NCBI GenBank assembly: GCA_007679095.1 | Contig: VEFU01000008.1 | Coordinates: forward strand, 1-64,000 | Direction of reading: 5' to 3' | DNA from: Paenibacillus bovis | Lineage (GTDB): Bacteria > Bacillota > Bacilli > Bacillales > Bacillaceae_C | DNA: 64,000 nucleotides | Made by a program: the position numbers and the translations under genes | The notes under the pieces: model-generated | Database searches by the model: none | What the model was told of the DNA's origin: nothing | What the model saw: the letters and a program-made list of their open reading frames with translations, nothing else | Part shown: positions 1 through 8,553 of the stretch, piece by piece | Layout: each line of letters begins with the position of its first letter | How positions within the stretch are numbered: the stretch's first letter is position 1

Positions 1-76
1 AATTGAACCGCCGTATACCGAACGGTACGTACGGTGGTGTGAGAGGTCGGAGGTTAATCACCTCCTCCTACTCGAT
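1..76 (+). mobile_element. 3' end of a group II intron (domains V and VI)
   Basis: Positions 8-37 fold as a typical group II domain V: CCGCCGT pairs with ACGGTGG, then a 2-3 nt asymmetric bulge, then TACC pairs with GGTA around a GAAC tetraloop. Positions about 44-70 form a domain VI-like hairpin (GGAGG against CCTCC), and the tail ends in CTACTCGAT, a usual group II 3' end (AY). From memory the string resembles the Clostridium/Tn5397-type introns. The rest of the intron and any reverse transcriptase lie to the left of the window. It differs from the intron in radC. The exact 3' boundary (76 or 77) is uncertain. Confidence 0.8.
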
Positions 77-151
77 TATTTCTTTAGTTGCTCCCGAAAG
101 TTAATATTCTTACTAAAAAGGTTTTATTATTCATTTATAATAAAAATAGTA

Positions 152-164
152 TATACTTAGTATT
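152..164. promoter_or_regulatory. Possible operator in front of the regulator gene
   Basis: TATACT and TAGTATT abut here as a short inverted repeat, 28 bp before the regulator start. The halves match those of the two longer palindromes at 1273 and 2979, so autoregulation is plausible. The spacing between halves is shorter than in the other two sites, so this is the weakest of the three. A TATAAT at 136-141 could be the -10 element, but no good -35 is visible. Confidence 0.4.
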
Positions 165-191
165 AAATATATTAGGTATGGAGTGTTTAGA

Positions 192-1256
192 ATGAAGAAG
201 GAGCCATTATATCAACAAATACAAAATATTATAAAAGAACAAATTAAAACAGGTAAATTGCGATTAGGAGATCGAGTTCCCTCTGAAAAAGAGTTAATGG
301 AACAGTTTCATGTAAGTCAAATTACAACGAAAAATGCACTTACTGGACTAGCAGAAGAAGGAATTGTGGTTCGTATTAAAGGGAAAGGTACATTTGTTGC
401 AGAGAGTGATTTATTAAAATCACAACAACATTATAGACAGGAATCTAACGGACTTATTGGATTAATATTGCCTACAATGAAAACGAAAGTAGAGCAAGAG
501 TTAGTGAATTACATAGAAAAGTATACTTCGCAGAAAGGATACCAACTATTAATTAAGATAACTCGAGAATCACAGTTTGAAGAAGCAGATGCAATTGAAA
601 TGTTTCAAGGAATTGGTGTAAAAGGAATGATTATATTTCCGACCGAGAAGGAAACATATAATGAAGCAATTCTACGCCTAACATTAGATAAATTTCCACT
701 CGTATTAGTCGATAGGTATCTTGAAAATATACGTACATATAGTGTTTCTTCAGATAACAGAAAAGGAACGTTTACAGCAATTTCACACTTACTAGATAAA
801 GGGCATACACACATAGGATTAATATCACCAATCATAACGAATACCGTTACAGAAGAAAGAACAAAAGGTTTTGAAGACGCTTTTATAAAAAATGATATAA
901 TGGTGAACAAAAAGCTTTGGTTATTTCTTAATTTTAACAATATTTGTTTTGATAAAACTCCAGATATTATAAAGGAATTTTTAATGGAAAACCCTAATAT
1001 AACTTCCCTTTTTGTTATGAATGCTGAATTAGCAATTTACACATATGAAGCTATTCAGGCAATTAATAAAGAAAGTAATCGACATATCGAGCTAATATCT
1101 TTTGATTCACCTGGAATAATTGGATCCTCCTATATTGAACAAGATATAGATGAATGTAGCAAACAAACAATTAATTTATTAGTAGAACAAATCGATGGGG
1201 GCTATAATCCAAAAAGAATATTTGTTCCAGTTAGACTAAAAGTAGAAAATAAATAA
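192..1256 (+). CDS. GntR/LacI-hybrid (AraR-like) transcriptional regulator
   Basis: This 354-residue protein has an N-terminal GntR winged helix (residues about 1-70, opening MKKEPLYQQI, with PSEKELMEQF and GKGTFVAE) joined to a LacI-type periplasmic-binding-like sensor domain (about 90-350; LIGLILP, VLVDRY, GHTHIGLI). This architecture is that of AraR, the arabinose repressor of Bacillus. I chose ATG 192 because GGAG lies 8 nt before it; a GTG at 183 overlaps that site. The gene precedes a binding protein and several glycosidases and probably represses them through the TATACTAA/TTAGTATA palindromes. The ligand is not readable from sequence; an arabinose-type sugar is an inference from the neighbours. 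Confidence 0.85.
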   Translation: MKKEPLYQQIQNIIKEQIKTGKLRLGDRVPSEKELMEQFHVSQITTKNALTGLAEEGIVVRIKGKGTFVAESDLLKSQQHYRQESNGLIGLILPTMKTKVEQELVNYIEKYTSQKGYQLLIKITRESQFEEADAIEMFQGIGVKGMIIFPTEKETYNEAILRLTLDKFPLVLVDRYLENIRTYSVSSDNRKGTFTAISHLLDKGHTHIGLISPIITNTVTEERTKGFEDAFIKNDIMVNKKLWLFLNFNNICFDKTPDIIKEFLMENPNITSLFVMNAELAIYTYEAIQAINKESNRHIELISFDSPGIIGSSYIEQDIDECSKQTINLLVEQIDGGYNPKRIFVPVRLKVENK

Positions 1257-1272
1257 AAAACATGGTACGTTT

Positions 1273-1290
1273 TATACTAAAATTAGTATA
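1273..1290. promoter_or_regulatory. Palindromic operator in front of the sugar-binding protein gene
   Basis: TATACTAAAATTAGTATA is a perfect 8+2+8 palindrome. The same pattern occurs at 2979-2996 before the large GH43 gene, and half sites occur at 152-164 and 5643-5650. The probable ligand is the regulator encoded just upstream. A further half site, ATAGTATAG, lies about 15 bp downstream. Confidence 0.7.
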
Positions 1291-1324
1291 TATTTCACAT
1301 CATAGTATAGTGAATAATATAAAA

Positions 1325-1338
1325 TGAAAACACTTACA
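1325..1338. promoter_or_regulatory. cre-like (CcpA) site before the binding-protein gene
   Basis: TGAAAACACTTACA differs from the cre consensus TGWAANCGNTNWCA only at position 8 (A for G). It lies about 50 bp (centre to centre) downstream of the palindromic operator, which suggests glucose repression in addition to specific control. Confidence 0.6.
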
Positions 1339-1453
1339 CCTAGGTTTTGCATAAAATATTTTTGCTTGCATAGAAATTCATAGTTTAGGGGGAATTTTTA
1401 TAAGATTGCTAGATTAAAGCTTTTATTTTTTATCTTTTATAGGGGGAAAATCA

Positions 1454-2812
1454 ATGAATAAAAAATTATTTACATTAATGTTTTTAGTTTTTGTACTTAT
1501 TATTGCTGGTTGTTCTAGTAAGGGAACGAATAAAGAAACTGGCAATGAGAATGAAAAGGAAAAAGAAAAAGAAGCTATATTTGAGATTGATAAGGATTTA
1601 GAAGGGGAAGTAAGTTTTTGGACATGGTCACCAGATATACATGAAGAAGTTGTAGCGGAATTTAATAAAGAATATCCGAATATTAAAGTGAATGTAATCG
1701 GCCTTGACTTTGGTAAATTACATGACCAATTGCAGACTACCCTTGCTGCAGGCTCTGGTGCTCCAGACATAGCACAAGTAGAACAAGGGCAATTTCCTCG
1801 CTATTCAACAGGTGATTTAGTAGAGGATTTATTACAACCTCCATATAATGCAGAGAAATTCAAACAATATCTTTCAGATTATAACTGGGAACGTTGGATG
1901 TCTGTAGATGGAAAAAGGTTACTAGGGATGCCTTGGGATGTAACTTCAGGAGTATTCTATTATCGAGCAGATATATATGAAGAAATGGGATTACCAAGTG
2001 ATCCTGAAGATTTAGGAGAATTTTTACAAGATAAGCAAAACTTATTAGATGCAGCACAGACACTAGCTGCAAATGATATTTACATGTATGATTGGCGCGA
2101 TTTACCTGCAGTTCAATATGGGGACGCTTTAGGTTACTTTGATTCTGAATACAACTGGACTCGTAATACAGAAAAAATGGCAGAGCTAGTAGATGTCGTG
2201 AAACAAGGTATTCAAATCGGTTGGGCACCTCAATTAAGTGGTCTAGGTTCGGATGAAGGAAAGCAATTAATGAAACAAGGGAAGATCGCTTCACTTGCGC
2301 TTGGAAGTTACGGAGCTCGTGATTTAGAAGCAGTATTACCAGAACAAGCTGGTAAATGGCGTGCAACTAAAATGCCACTAGGTGTGAATGTAGGACTAGG
2401 AGGATCATCTTTCGTTATTCCATCACAAGGTGAAAACAAAGATGTCGCTTGGGCATTCTTACAATGGATGACTCTATCAGAAGAAGCTTGGAAAGTATTT
2501 GTAAAGCACTCTGTTCAACCTTCTCATTCACATATTACGTCCTTACCATGGTACCAAGAGTACGAGAGCGAATATTTGGGTGGTCAACAAGATTATAAGC
2601 TTTATAGTGAAATTGAGAAACAAATTCCTGTAAGACGTTTAACTCCGCTTGACGGAATTGGTTGGGAACATTATATTACTGGACTAAATGAAGCGGTTGA
2701 TAAGAATATCGATTCGAAAACAATCCTAAATCAAATTGAAGAAAATGCTATGAAAGAGCTTGCGACTGAAATTGAAAAATTGAAAGAAGAAATGAATGCA
2801 GCATTAGAATAA
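1454..2812 (+). CDS. Sugar ABC transporter substrate-binding lipoprotein
   Basis: The protein has 452 residues, a lipoprotein signal peptide with lipobox IIAGC (Cys20), a charged Lys/Glu-rich linker, and a family 1 extracellular solute-binding fold (GEVSFWTWSPD, NIKVNVIGLDFGKLHDQLQTT, GSGAPDIAQVE). It should bind a sugar or oligosaccharide on the outer membrane face. AGGGGG lies 7 nt before the ATG. No permease or ATPase gene follows: the next genes are glycosidases, so transport partners must be upstream of the window or elsewhere. Two hairpins follow the stop codon. The ligand is inferred from the flanking GH43/GH2 genes and is not proven. Confidence 0.85.
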   Translation: MNKKLFTLMFLVFVLIIAGCSSKGTNKETGNENEKEKEKEAIFEIDKDLEGEVSFWTWSPDIHEEVVAEFNKEYPNIKVNVIGLDFGKLHDQLQTTLAAGSGAPDIAQVEQGQFPRYSTGDLVEDLLQPPYNAEKFKQYLSDYNWERWMSVDGKRLLGMPWDVTSGVFYYRADIYEEMGLPSDPEDLGEFLQDKQNLLDAAQTLAANDIYMYDWRDLPAVQYGDALGYFDSEYNWTRNTEKMAELVDVVKQGIQIGWAPQLSGLGSDEGKQLMKQGKIASLALGSYGARDLEAVLPEQAGKWRATKMPLGVNVGLGGSSFVIPSQGENKDVAWAFLQWMTLSEEAWKVFVKHSVQPSHSHITSLPWYQEYESEYLGGQQDYKLYSEIEKQIPVRRLTPLDGIGWEHYITGLNEAVDKNIDSKTILNQIEENAMKELATEIEKLKEEMNAALE

Positions 2813-2820
2813 AAATACGA

Positions 2821-2866
2821 GGTTTGCTCCTTTGGTATTATGTATACCGGGGAGCAAACCTTTACT
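2821..2866 (+). terminator. Terminator after the binding-protein gene
   Basis: GGTTTGCTCC at 2821-2830 pairs with GGAGCAAACC at 2851-2860, with an inner GGTAT/ATACC helix, and is followed by a T-rich tail. The tail is imperfect. It separates the binding-protein transcript from the GH43 gene. Confidence 0.65.
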
Positions 2867-2917
2867 TTAAATTTACAATTAATTTGCTAGATACCAAAGT
2901 AAATAGATGATGATTTT

Positions 2918-2945
2918 CAGCTCTCCTAAGGAGAGCTGTTTTTAT
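2918..2945 (+). terminator. Second terminator before the GH43 lipoprotein gene
   Basis: CAGCTCTCC pairs perfectly with GGAGAGCTG around a 3-nt loop and is followed by TTTTTATT. Together with the hairpin at 2821 it isolates the two promoters, each of which has its own operator. Confidence 0.8.
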
Positions 2946-2978
2946 TGAATTAAATAGATAATAACGAAAAGTATATTT

Positions 2979-2996
2979 TATACTAATTATAGTATA
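2979..2996. promoter_or_regulatory. Palindromic operator in front of the large GH43 gene
   Basis: TATACTAATTATAGTATA is an inverted repeat (TATACTA and TAGTATA around ATTA). It matches the operator at 1273-1290 in length and half sites and stands at almost the same distance (about 48 bp) from a cre-like sequence. Confidence 0.65.
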
Positions 2997-3028
2997 TAAA
3001 ACCTATTGGCATTTTACTAAGATTTATA

Positions 3029-3042
3029 TGAAAGCACTTACT
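3029..3042. promoter_or_regulatory. cre-like site before the large GH43 gene
   Basis: TGAAAGCACTTACT matches the CcpA cre consensus except at positions 8 and 14. Alone it is weak, but its position relative to the operator repeats that of the site at 1325. Confidence 0.45.
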
Positions 3043-3077
3043 TCATGATTTATTAAAACATATAGGGGTTGTTCAAA

Positions 3078-5516
3078 ATGAGCTTACATAAATGGTCACA
3101 AGCTATATTATTTTTATCTATGTTGCTTATTTTGAGTAGCTGCCAACAGGTGGAGGAGGCAAAGGTGGACATAAAAGTAGATACTGATGCAACTTATACT
3201 AATCCTTTTCAACTACCGGACGAATGGTCAGACTATGGGCTTGGTGATCCATATGTATTACGACATAACGGAATGTATTATTTATATGTCAGCACGAAAG
3301 ATAATCGGCCTGGAATTAAAGGCTGGAGTTCTGAGGATTTAGTTTATTGGAAGTATGAAGGTTTGGTAACAGAGGATGAACGTACAACATCAGCATATGC
3401 TCCAGAGGTTGTATATTGGAATGGAATGTTTTATATGTACACGTCTCCTGCAGGAAATGGGCATTATGTGTTAAGTAGTGATAGCCCTACTGGTCCTTTT
3501 GAAATTAAGACAGAAAACCTAGGGATGACGATTGATGGGTCTGTTTTTATTGATGATGATGGTTCTTGGTATTTTACGCGAGCGGGAGACAAAGGGATTG
3601 TTGGTCATCAAATGAAGGATCCATTTACATTTGAATTCCCTATAAATACGAACCTCTTTTTAGGTCATTGGACTGAAGGATCAATGATAATTAAAAAGAA
3701 TGATAGATATTATATGACATATACAGGGAATCATGTTTTCAGTAAAGGTTATCGGATTAATTATGCTGTTTCTGAGAAAAATCCTTTGTCAGGGTATGAA
3801 ATTCCTGATCATAATCCGATTATTATTAATACAACAGATGATTTCGTAGGTCTAGGTCACAATTCAATTGTTATGGGGCCAAATTTAGATTCATATTATG
3901 TTGTCTATCATAATCTTGTTGGTAGTTCGGCGGAAGGTCCTCCAGTTCGACAAATGAACATTGATAGATTCGTATTTAATGGAAAGAAGATGGATGTATT
4001 AGGTCCTACTAATTATGCAGTTCCAAATCCAGAAAGACCGGATTATGAACAAAGGTGGACAAATGAACATCAACCGACTTTTAATAAACTATCTAATTCA
4101 GAAGAAGCATTGTTCCTGAGTGGTTCTAGTACAGAAACTTATTTTACAGCGGAGTTTAACTTTTCTTTAATAAATCCAATAGAAAATGCAAGATTCAAAA
4201 TACTATTTTCATATGAAGATGAATCTAATTATGGATACGCCTCCATAAATCAGAAAGAGAAGGAAATAGAAGTTTTTCAAGTTAGTGAAGGAATAGAACA
4301 GTTAATGGATTCAAATTCTTTTCCTGAGGAGTTTGATTTTACAAAACTTCATACAGTAAGAGTGGAAAATAAAGAAACTGAGACGGTAATATTTTTGGAT
4401 GGAATGAAAAAGGTTGTTGTATCAGAAAGTGGCTTTGGAAATGGAGAAATTGGTTATGTAATAGAGAATGTTGAAGTGAACATTGGCTATACAGCATTTT
4501 CTAATCATGTCGATAGTTCAAGCGACTTTGAAGTATATAAGCCGATTCCAGGTACTATTGAGGCAGTACACTACTTAGAGGAAGAAAAGCGCGGGTTTTA
4601 TGTAAAAGAACAGACGGAAAAAAACGTCTATCGTAGTAAAGTTCCGATTCAATTACTCGATAGCGGGGCATATTCTGTATCGCTTCATAATAAAGGTGAT
4701 TGGCTTAAATATAAAGTGAATGTAAAAGAATCAGGATTATACGGTGTCTCAGCAATAATTAATCCGAAATCTTTTAAAAAGAATGCAAAAATTGAAATGT
4801 CCATAGACGATGAAAAACCAGTAAAAGCAAAAGTTTCAAAAGCTGATCTAGTTGAGGAATCTACTTTAATGAAGGTAAGTTTGGGCACAATCGATTTAAA
4901 AGAAGGATTTCATGTATTTAAATTCTTACTTGATGGTGGAGAAATAGAGTTTGAACAATTGGAATTTTATAAAGTAACAGAGGAAGAAGAAGAAATTAAA
5001 AATGGATTGAAAAATATTAAAGTAGAGGATATTCACGGTAATTGGACTGGTTCTGACGGGATTTTGATATCTAATAGTGGGGAAGATATGAAATTGTACA
5101 CCGGCGACACTAGTTGGTCAGATATGGATGTAGAGCTAACTTTTGAAATTACAAATAATCTTATGTCGGAAGCGGGATTACTTTTTAGAGTTACAAATGA
5201 ATCAACTCATCCACATCAAGTACAGGATTCGTTAATGGGTTACTATGTTTCTGTTAATGGAAGAAATATAACATTAAAGAAATTAAATTATGATACAACC
5301 ATTTTAACATCGGAATCGGCTGATATAGAATTTGGAAAAGAACAGCGTTTACGAGTTAAAGTAGTCAAAAATAAGATCGATGTCTTCTTAAACGGTGAAA
5401 AGAATCCAATTATTTCATATGAAGACCCAAATGCATTCATGGTTGGAAAAGTAGGTGTACGATCCGAATATTCAGAAGTGAACTTCAAAAACCTTCTTAT
5501 TCGGACATTAAAATAG
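3078..5516 (+). CDS. Surface lipoprotein glycoside hydrolase family 43 with C-terminal carbohydrate-binding modules
   Basis: The 812-residue product has a lipobox LSSC (Cys22), so it should be anchored outside the membrane. Residues about 42-320 form a GH43 five-bladed propeller; Asp57 (GDPY), Asp153 (IDGSVF) and Glu200 (TEGSM) fit the base, pKa modulator and acid. Then come a concanavalin-like beta-sandwich (about 340-475), a CBM6-like module (about 485-640, IEAVHYLE, GDWLKYKVNV) and a second sandwich (about 650-812). Likely substrates are arabinan or arabinoxylan side chains; the exact activity is not readable. ATG 3078 was chosen over TTG 3069 because AGGGG ends right before the TTG. It has its own operator and cre-like site. 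Confidence 0.85.
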   Translation: MSLHKWSQAILFLSMLLILSSCQQVEEAKVDIKVDTDATYTNPFQLPDEWSDYGLGDPYVLRHNGMYYLYVSTKDNRPGIKGWSSEDLVYWKYEGLVTEDERTTSAYAPEVVYWNGMFYMYTSPAGNGHYVLSSDSPTGPFEIKTENLGMTIDGSVFIDDDGSWYFTRAGDKGIVGHQMKDPFTFEFPINTNLFLGHWTEGSMIIKKNDRYYMTYTGNHVFSKGYRINYAVSEKNPLSGYEIPDHNPIIINTTDDFVGLGHNSIVMGPNLDSYYVVYHNLVGSSAEGPPVRQMNIDRFVFNGKKMDVLGPTNYAVPNPERPDYEQRWTNEHQPTFNKLSNSEEALFLSGSSTETYFTAEFNFSLINPIENARFKILFSYEDESNYGYASINQKEKEIEVFQVSEGIEQLMDSNSFPEEFDFTKLHTVRVENKETETVIFLDGMKKVVVSESGFGNGEIGYVIENVEVNIGYTAFSNHVDSSSDFEVYKPIPGTIEAVHYLEEEKRGFYVKEQTEKNVYRSKVPIQLLDSGAYSVSLHNKGDWLKYKVNVKESGLYGVSAIINPKSFKKNAKIEMSIDDEKPVKAKVSKADLVEESTLMKVSLGTIDLKEGFHVFKFLLDGGEIEFEQLEFYKVTEEEEEIKNGLKNIKVEDIHGNWTGSDGILISNSGEDMKLYTGDTSWSDMDVELTFEITNNLMSEAGLLFRVTNESTHPHQVQDSLMGYYVSVNGRNITLKKLNYDTTILTSESADIEFGKEQRLRVKVVKNKIDVFLNGEKNPIISYEDPNAFMVGKVGVRSEYSEVNFKNLLIRTLK

Positions 5517-5665
5517 TTGTATATCAATACTTATTCTTAATGTTGGCACTATGTTGATTGGAACTGAGGGTAAGCAACTTTTATGGATTTCGCTAGCAGG
5601 GGGTACCTACAGTAGAACCAACAATCAACATTTATATAAAAAATAGTATAAGGGAGAATTACAAA
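5517..5665. other. Intergenic leader of the GH2 gene with a long inverted repeat and a half operator
   Basis: ATGTTGATT at 5551-5559 is repeated in inverse at 5623-5631 (AATCAACAT), with about 63 nt between. ATAGTATA at 5643-5650, directly before the GH2 ribosome binding site, equals an operator half site. I see no terminator with a T-run and no clear promoter. Whether the inverted repeat is a structured leader or the remains of a small mobile element is open. Confidence 0.35.
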
Positions 5666-7426
5666 ATGACAAACAACACAATTCCAAGAAAAGAATATCC
5701 AAGACCACAATTTGAACGTCAAGACTGGGTGAATCTAAATGGTGAATGGGAATTTGCCTTTGATAAAGATAACATTGGAGAAAAAGAAAAATGGTTCAAT
5801 AAGGATAAACTAAATCAAAAAATTATCGTTCCTTTTACGTATGAAACAGAAGCTAGTGGAATTGGAGAAGAAGAATTTTGTGCTAATATTTGGTACCAAA
5901 AGGAAGTAACAGTACCTACTGAATTTGAAAATAAGCGTATTATTCTTCATTTTCAAGCAGCGGACTACATTACAAAATTATGGGTTAATGGCCAATATGT
6001 TGGTAAACACAAAGGTGGCCAAATTGCATTTTCTTTTGATATTACAAAATATCTTTCAGCAGACAGAAAATTAAACATAGTAGTTAAGAATGAAGACAGT
6101 TTCAGTTGTGCACAACCACGCGGAAAACAAAGATGGCTTCCTGAAAATTTCGGTTGCTGGTATGTGCAGACAACAGGTATTTGGCAAACTGTTTGGTTAG
6201 AATTTCTTAATGAAGCAAATTTAGAGTCTGTAAAAATTACGCCAGATATTGATACTGAATCCGTAGAATTCAATTTAGAGTTTTCTGAAGATGTATTACA
6301 ACCAAATCTTGTGCTAAAAACAGAAATTTCCTTTGAAAATCGTATCGTAAAAGAATTTGAGGTGGGAATAAATCGCACTCTCCATACAGTGAAAACAGAT
6401 ATTGCTAGCGAATACTTCCATTGGAAAATAATGCAATGGTCACCGCATCACCCTAATTTATATGATGTGAAATTCACGTTATATAAAGATGGAAAGGCAG
6501 TAGATGAAGTTCAGTCTTATTTTGGAATGAGAAAAGTGTCTATTGAAAATGGAAATGTGTTATTAAATAATACTCCAATCTATCAAAGACTTTTATTGGA
6601 TCAAGGATATTGGAAGGAAAGTCATTTAACTCCTCCTTCAGAGGATGCAATTTTAGAAGATATTGATAGAACACTAGAAATGGGCTTTAACGGTGTTCGG
6701 AAGCATATGAAGGTAGAAGACCAACGTTTCCTATATTGGGCTGATAAGAAGGGACTATTAGTTTGGTCAGAAATGGCAGCAACGTATGAATTCTCAGATG
6801 AAGCAGTTCAAAACTTCACCGAAGAATGGATGGAAGTAGTAAAACAACAATATAATCACCCATCTATCATTACGTGGACTCCATTCAATGAATCTTGGGG
6901 TGTTAAAAATATTTATACAGACGTAAAACAACAAAAGTTCACAGAAGCTATTTACTATTTAACAAAGGCGTTTGATAGCATGCGTCCTGTTATTGTAAAT
7001 GATGGTTGGGAACATACTATCTCTGATATCATTACTCTTCATGATTATGTGGAGTATGGAGATGAATTTACAGAACGTTATCAAGATAAGGAAACAGTTC
7101 TTAATAACTCCATTGCATTTAATAAGGGAAAACATGCGATGGCTCAAGGTTACGAATATAAAGGTCAGCCTGTTATTGTTAGTGAATATGGAGGTATCGC
7201 ATTCAATAGTGAAGAAGGATGGGGTTACGGCAATCAGGTGAAAAATGAAGAAGAATTCCTTCACCGCTATGAATCAATTACACAAGCAATTAAGGATATG
7301 AAATATATATCAGGTTTCTGCTATACGCAAATAACCGATGTACAGCAAGAAGTAAATGGACTACTTACAGAAGATAGAAAGCCAAAAATTGATTTAGAGA
7401 AAATCAAGAAAATTAATTTACAATAA
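5666..7426 (+). CDS. Glycoside hydrolase family 2 protein (beta-galactosidase-like)
   Basis: This 586-residue enzyme has the GH2 order: sugar-binding jelly roll (about 10-180), immunoglobulin-like domain (about 185-285) and TIM barrel (about 290-585). Glu409 in the PFNES motif is the expected acid/base and Glu507 in IVSEYGG the nucleophile. No signal peptide is present, so it acts on imported oligosaccharides. AAGGGAG lies 9 nt before the ATG. GH2 covers beta-galactosidase, beta-glucuronidase, beta-mannosidase and arabinosidase-like activities, so substrate is uncertain; the setting favours a galactoside or arabinoside. A terminator follows the stop codon. Confidence 0.85.
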   Translation: MTNNTIPRKEYPRPQFERQDWVNLNGEWEFAFDKDNIGEKEKWFNKDKLNQKIIVPFTYETEASGIGEEEFCANIWYQKEVTVPTEFENKRIILHFQAADYITKLWVNGQYVGKHKGGQIAFSFDITKYLSADRKLNIVVKNEDSFSCAQPRGKQRWLPENFGCWYVQTTGIWQTVWLEFLNEANLESVKITPDIDTESVEFNLEFSEDVLQPNLVLKTEISFENRIVKEFEVGINRTLHTVKTDIASEYFHWKIMQWSPHHPNLYDVKFTLYKDGKAVDEVQSYFGMRKVSIENGNVLLNNTPIYQRLLLDQGYWKESHLTPPSEDAILEDIDRTLEMGFNGVRKHMKVEDQRFLYWADKKGLLVWSEMAATYEFSDEAVQNFTEEWMEVVKQQYNHPSIITWTPFNESWGVKNIYTDVKQQKFTEAIYYLTKAFDSMRPVIVNDGWEHTISDIITLHDYVEYGDEFTERYQDKETVLNNSIAFNKGKHAMAQGYEYKGQPVIVSEYGGIAFNSEEGWGYGNQVKNEEEFLHRYESITQAIKDMKYISGFCYTQITDVQQEVNGLLTEDRKPKIDLEKIKKINLQ

Positions 7427-7439
7427 CTCTTTTAAAAGA

Positions 7440-7482
7440 AACTGCTTGGAAAACAGAAATTAAACCAAGCAGTTTTCCTTTC
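7440..7482 (+). terminator. Terminator between the GH2 and GH43 genes
   Basis: ACTGCTTGG at 7441-7449 pairs with CCAAGCAGT at 7465-7473, followed by TTTTCCTTT. It may be leaky, because no strong promoter is visible before the next gene. Confidence 0.7.
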
Positions 7483-7508
7483 CATTAATCAATTTAGGAG
7501 GTTTTATC

Positions 7509-8459
7509 GTGTCAACAAAAGTATTTCAAAATCCATTATTAAACCCAGGGCCAGATCCATGGATTTATCATCATACGGATGGTATGTATTATTTGATGGT
7601 AACGAAAAGAAATAAATTAGTTTTACAGCGAAATACAGCTCTCAGTAAAGTAGCGCAAGGAGAAGAAAAAACAATTTGGTTACCTAGTGAGACAGATTAT
7701 TTTAAAGCGAATTTTTGGGCACCAGAACTACATTATATCGAAAATAAATGGTATGTATATTTTACTGCTAATGATGGTGGCGGAGATGACACTAGAAGAG
7801 TACTAGTGATTGAAAATAGTAATGAAGATCCATATGTTGGGGACTGGGAATTAAAAGGTGTAATTAATACAGAGCGACCAGGATTAGATGGTTCTGTATT
7901 TTATCATAAAGAACAATTATATTTCCTTTATGCAGGCTATGGGCACTTTCCGGATTATGGTTCAGCTATTTATATTGCTGCAATGGAGAATCCTTGGACA
8001 TTAAAAGGAGAAGAAGTACTTTTGACAAAACCGGAATATGACTGGGAGAAACAAGGAGGGATGGCAATTAATGAAGGCCCTGTTATCTTGAAACGCAACG
8101 AAAAATTGTTTCTTGTATATTCTGCAAGCACAACATGGTCCGATGATTATAGCCTTGGGATGCTAACAATAAATGAGGATGACGATGTGTTAGATGTTAA
8201 TACTTGGTCTAAATCACCAAAACCTGTTTTTAGTAAGAATGTGGAGCAAGGTGTGTATGGTCCTGGACATAATAGTTTTACAACATCCCCGGATCGAACG
8301 GAAGATTGGATTGTGTATCATGCGTTCACAAATGGTGGGGAAAATAACCCGGAACGTAGTTTGAGAATACAGGCGTTTTCTTGGAATGAAGATGGAACGC
8401 CTAATTTTGGTAGACCTATAGGATTAGCAAATGATATACCAGTTCCTTCCGGAGAATGA
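7509..8459 (+). CDS. Intracellular glycoside hydrolase family 43 protein (arabinofuranosidase-like)
   Basis: A single-domain 316-residue GH43 propeller without signal peptide. Asp16 (GPDPW), Asp127 (LDGSVF) and Glu189 (INEGP) fit the catalytic base, pKa modulator and acid. ANFWAPELHY and GVYGPGHNSF are typical family strings. It probably removes arabinofuranosyl or xylosyl units from oligosaccharides brought into the cell. The start is GTG with TAGGAGG 7 nt before it. It is flanked by the GH2 and oxidoreductase genes in the same direction. An AT-rich inverted repeat (8503-8512 and 8524-8533) follows. Confidence 0.85.
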   Translation: MSTKVFQNPLLNPGPDPWIYHHTDGMYYLMVTKRNKLVLQRNTALSKVAQGEEKTIWLPSETDYFKANFWAPELHYIENKWYVYFTANDGGGDDTRRVLVIENSNEDPYVGDWELKGVINTERPGLDGSVFYHKEQLYFLYAGYGHFPDYGSAIYIAAMENPWTLKGEEVLLTKPEYDWEKQGGMAINEGPVILKRNEKLFLVYSASTTWSDDYSLGMLTINEDDDVLDVNTWSKSPKPVFSKNVEQGVYGPGHNSFTTSPDRTEDWIVYHAFTNGGENNPERSLRIQAFSWNEDGTPNFGRPIGLANDIPVPSGE

Positions 8460-8553
8460 TAGTTAAATTTATAGTAATAAAGGAATATATTGAAGTATTG
8501 TCGAATATTAATGATAGAATTTAATTAATATTCATCTGGAGAGGTTGGTTGTT

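Noticed and set aside
1860-2366. 168-codon minus-strand open frame inside the binding-protein gene
   Set aside because: It lies wholly within a clear solute-binding protein gene, has no recognisable domain and is a by-product of AT-rich coding sequence.
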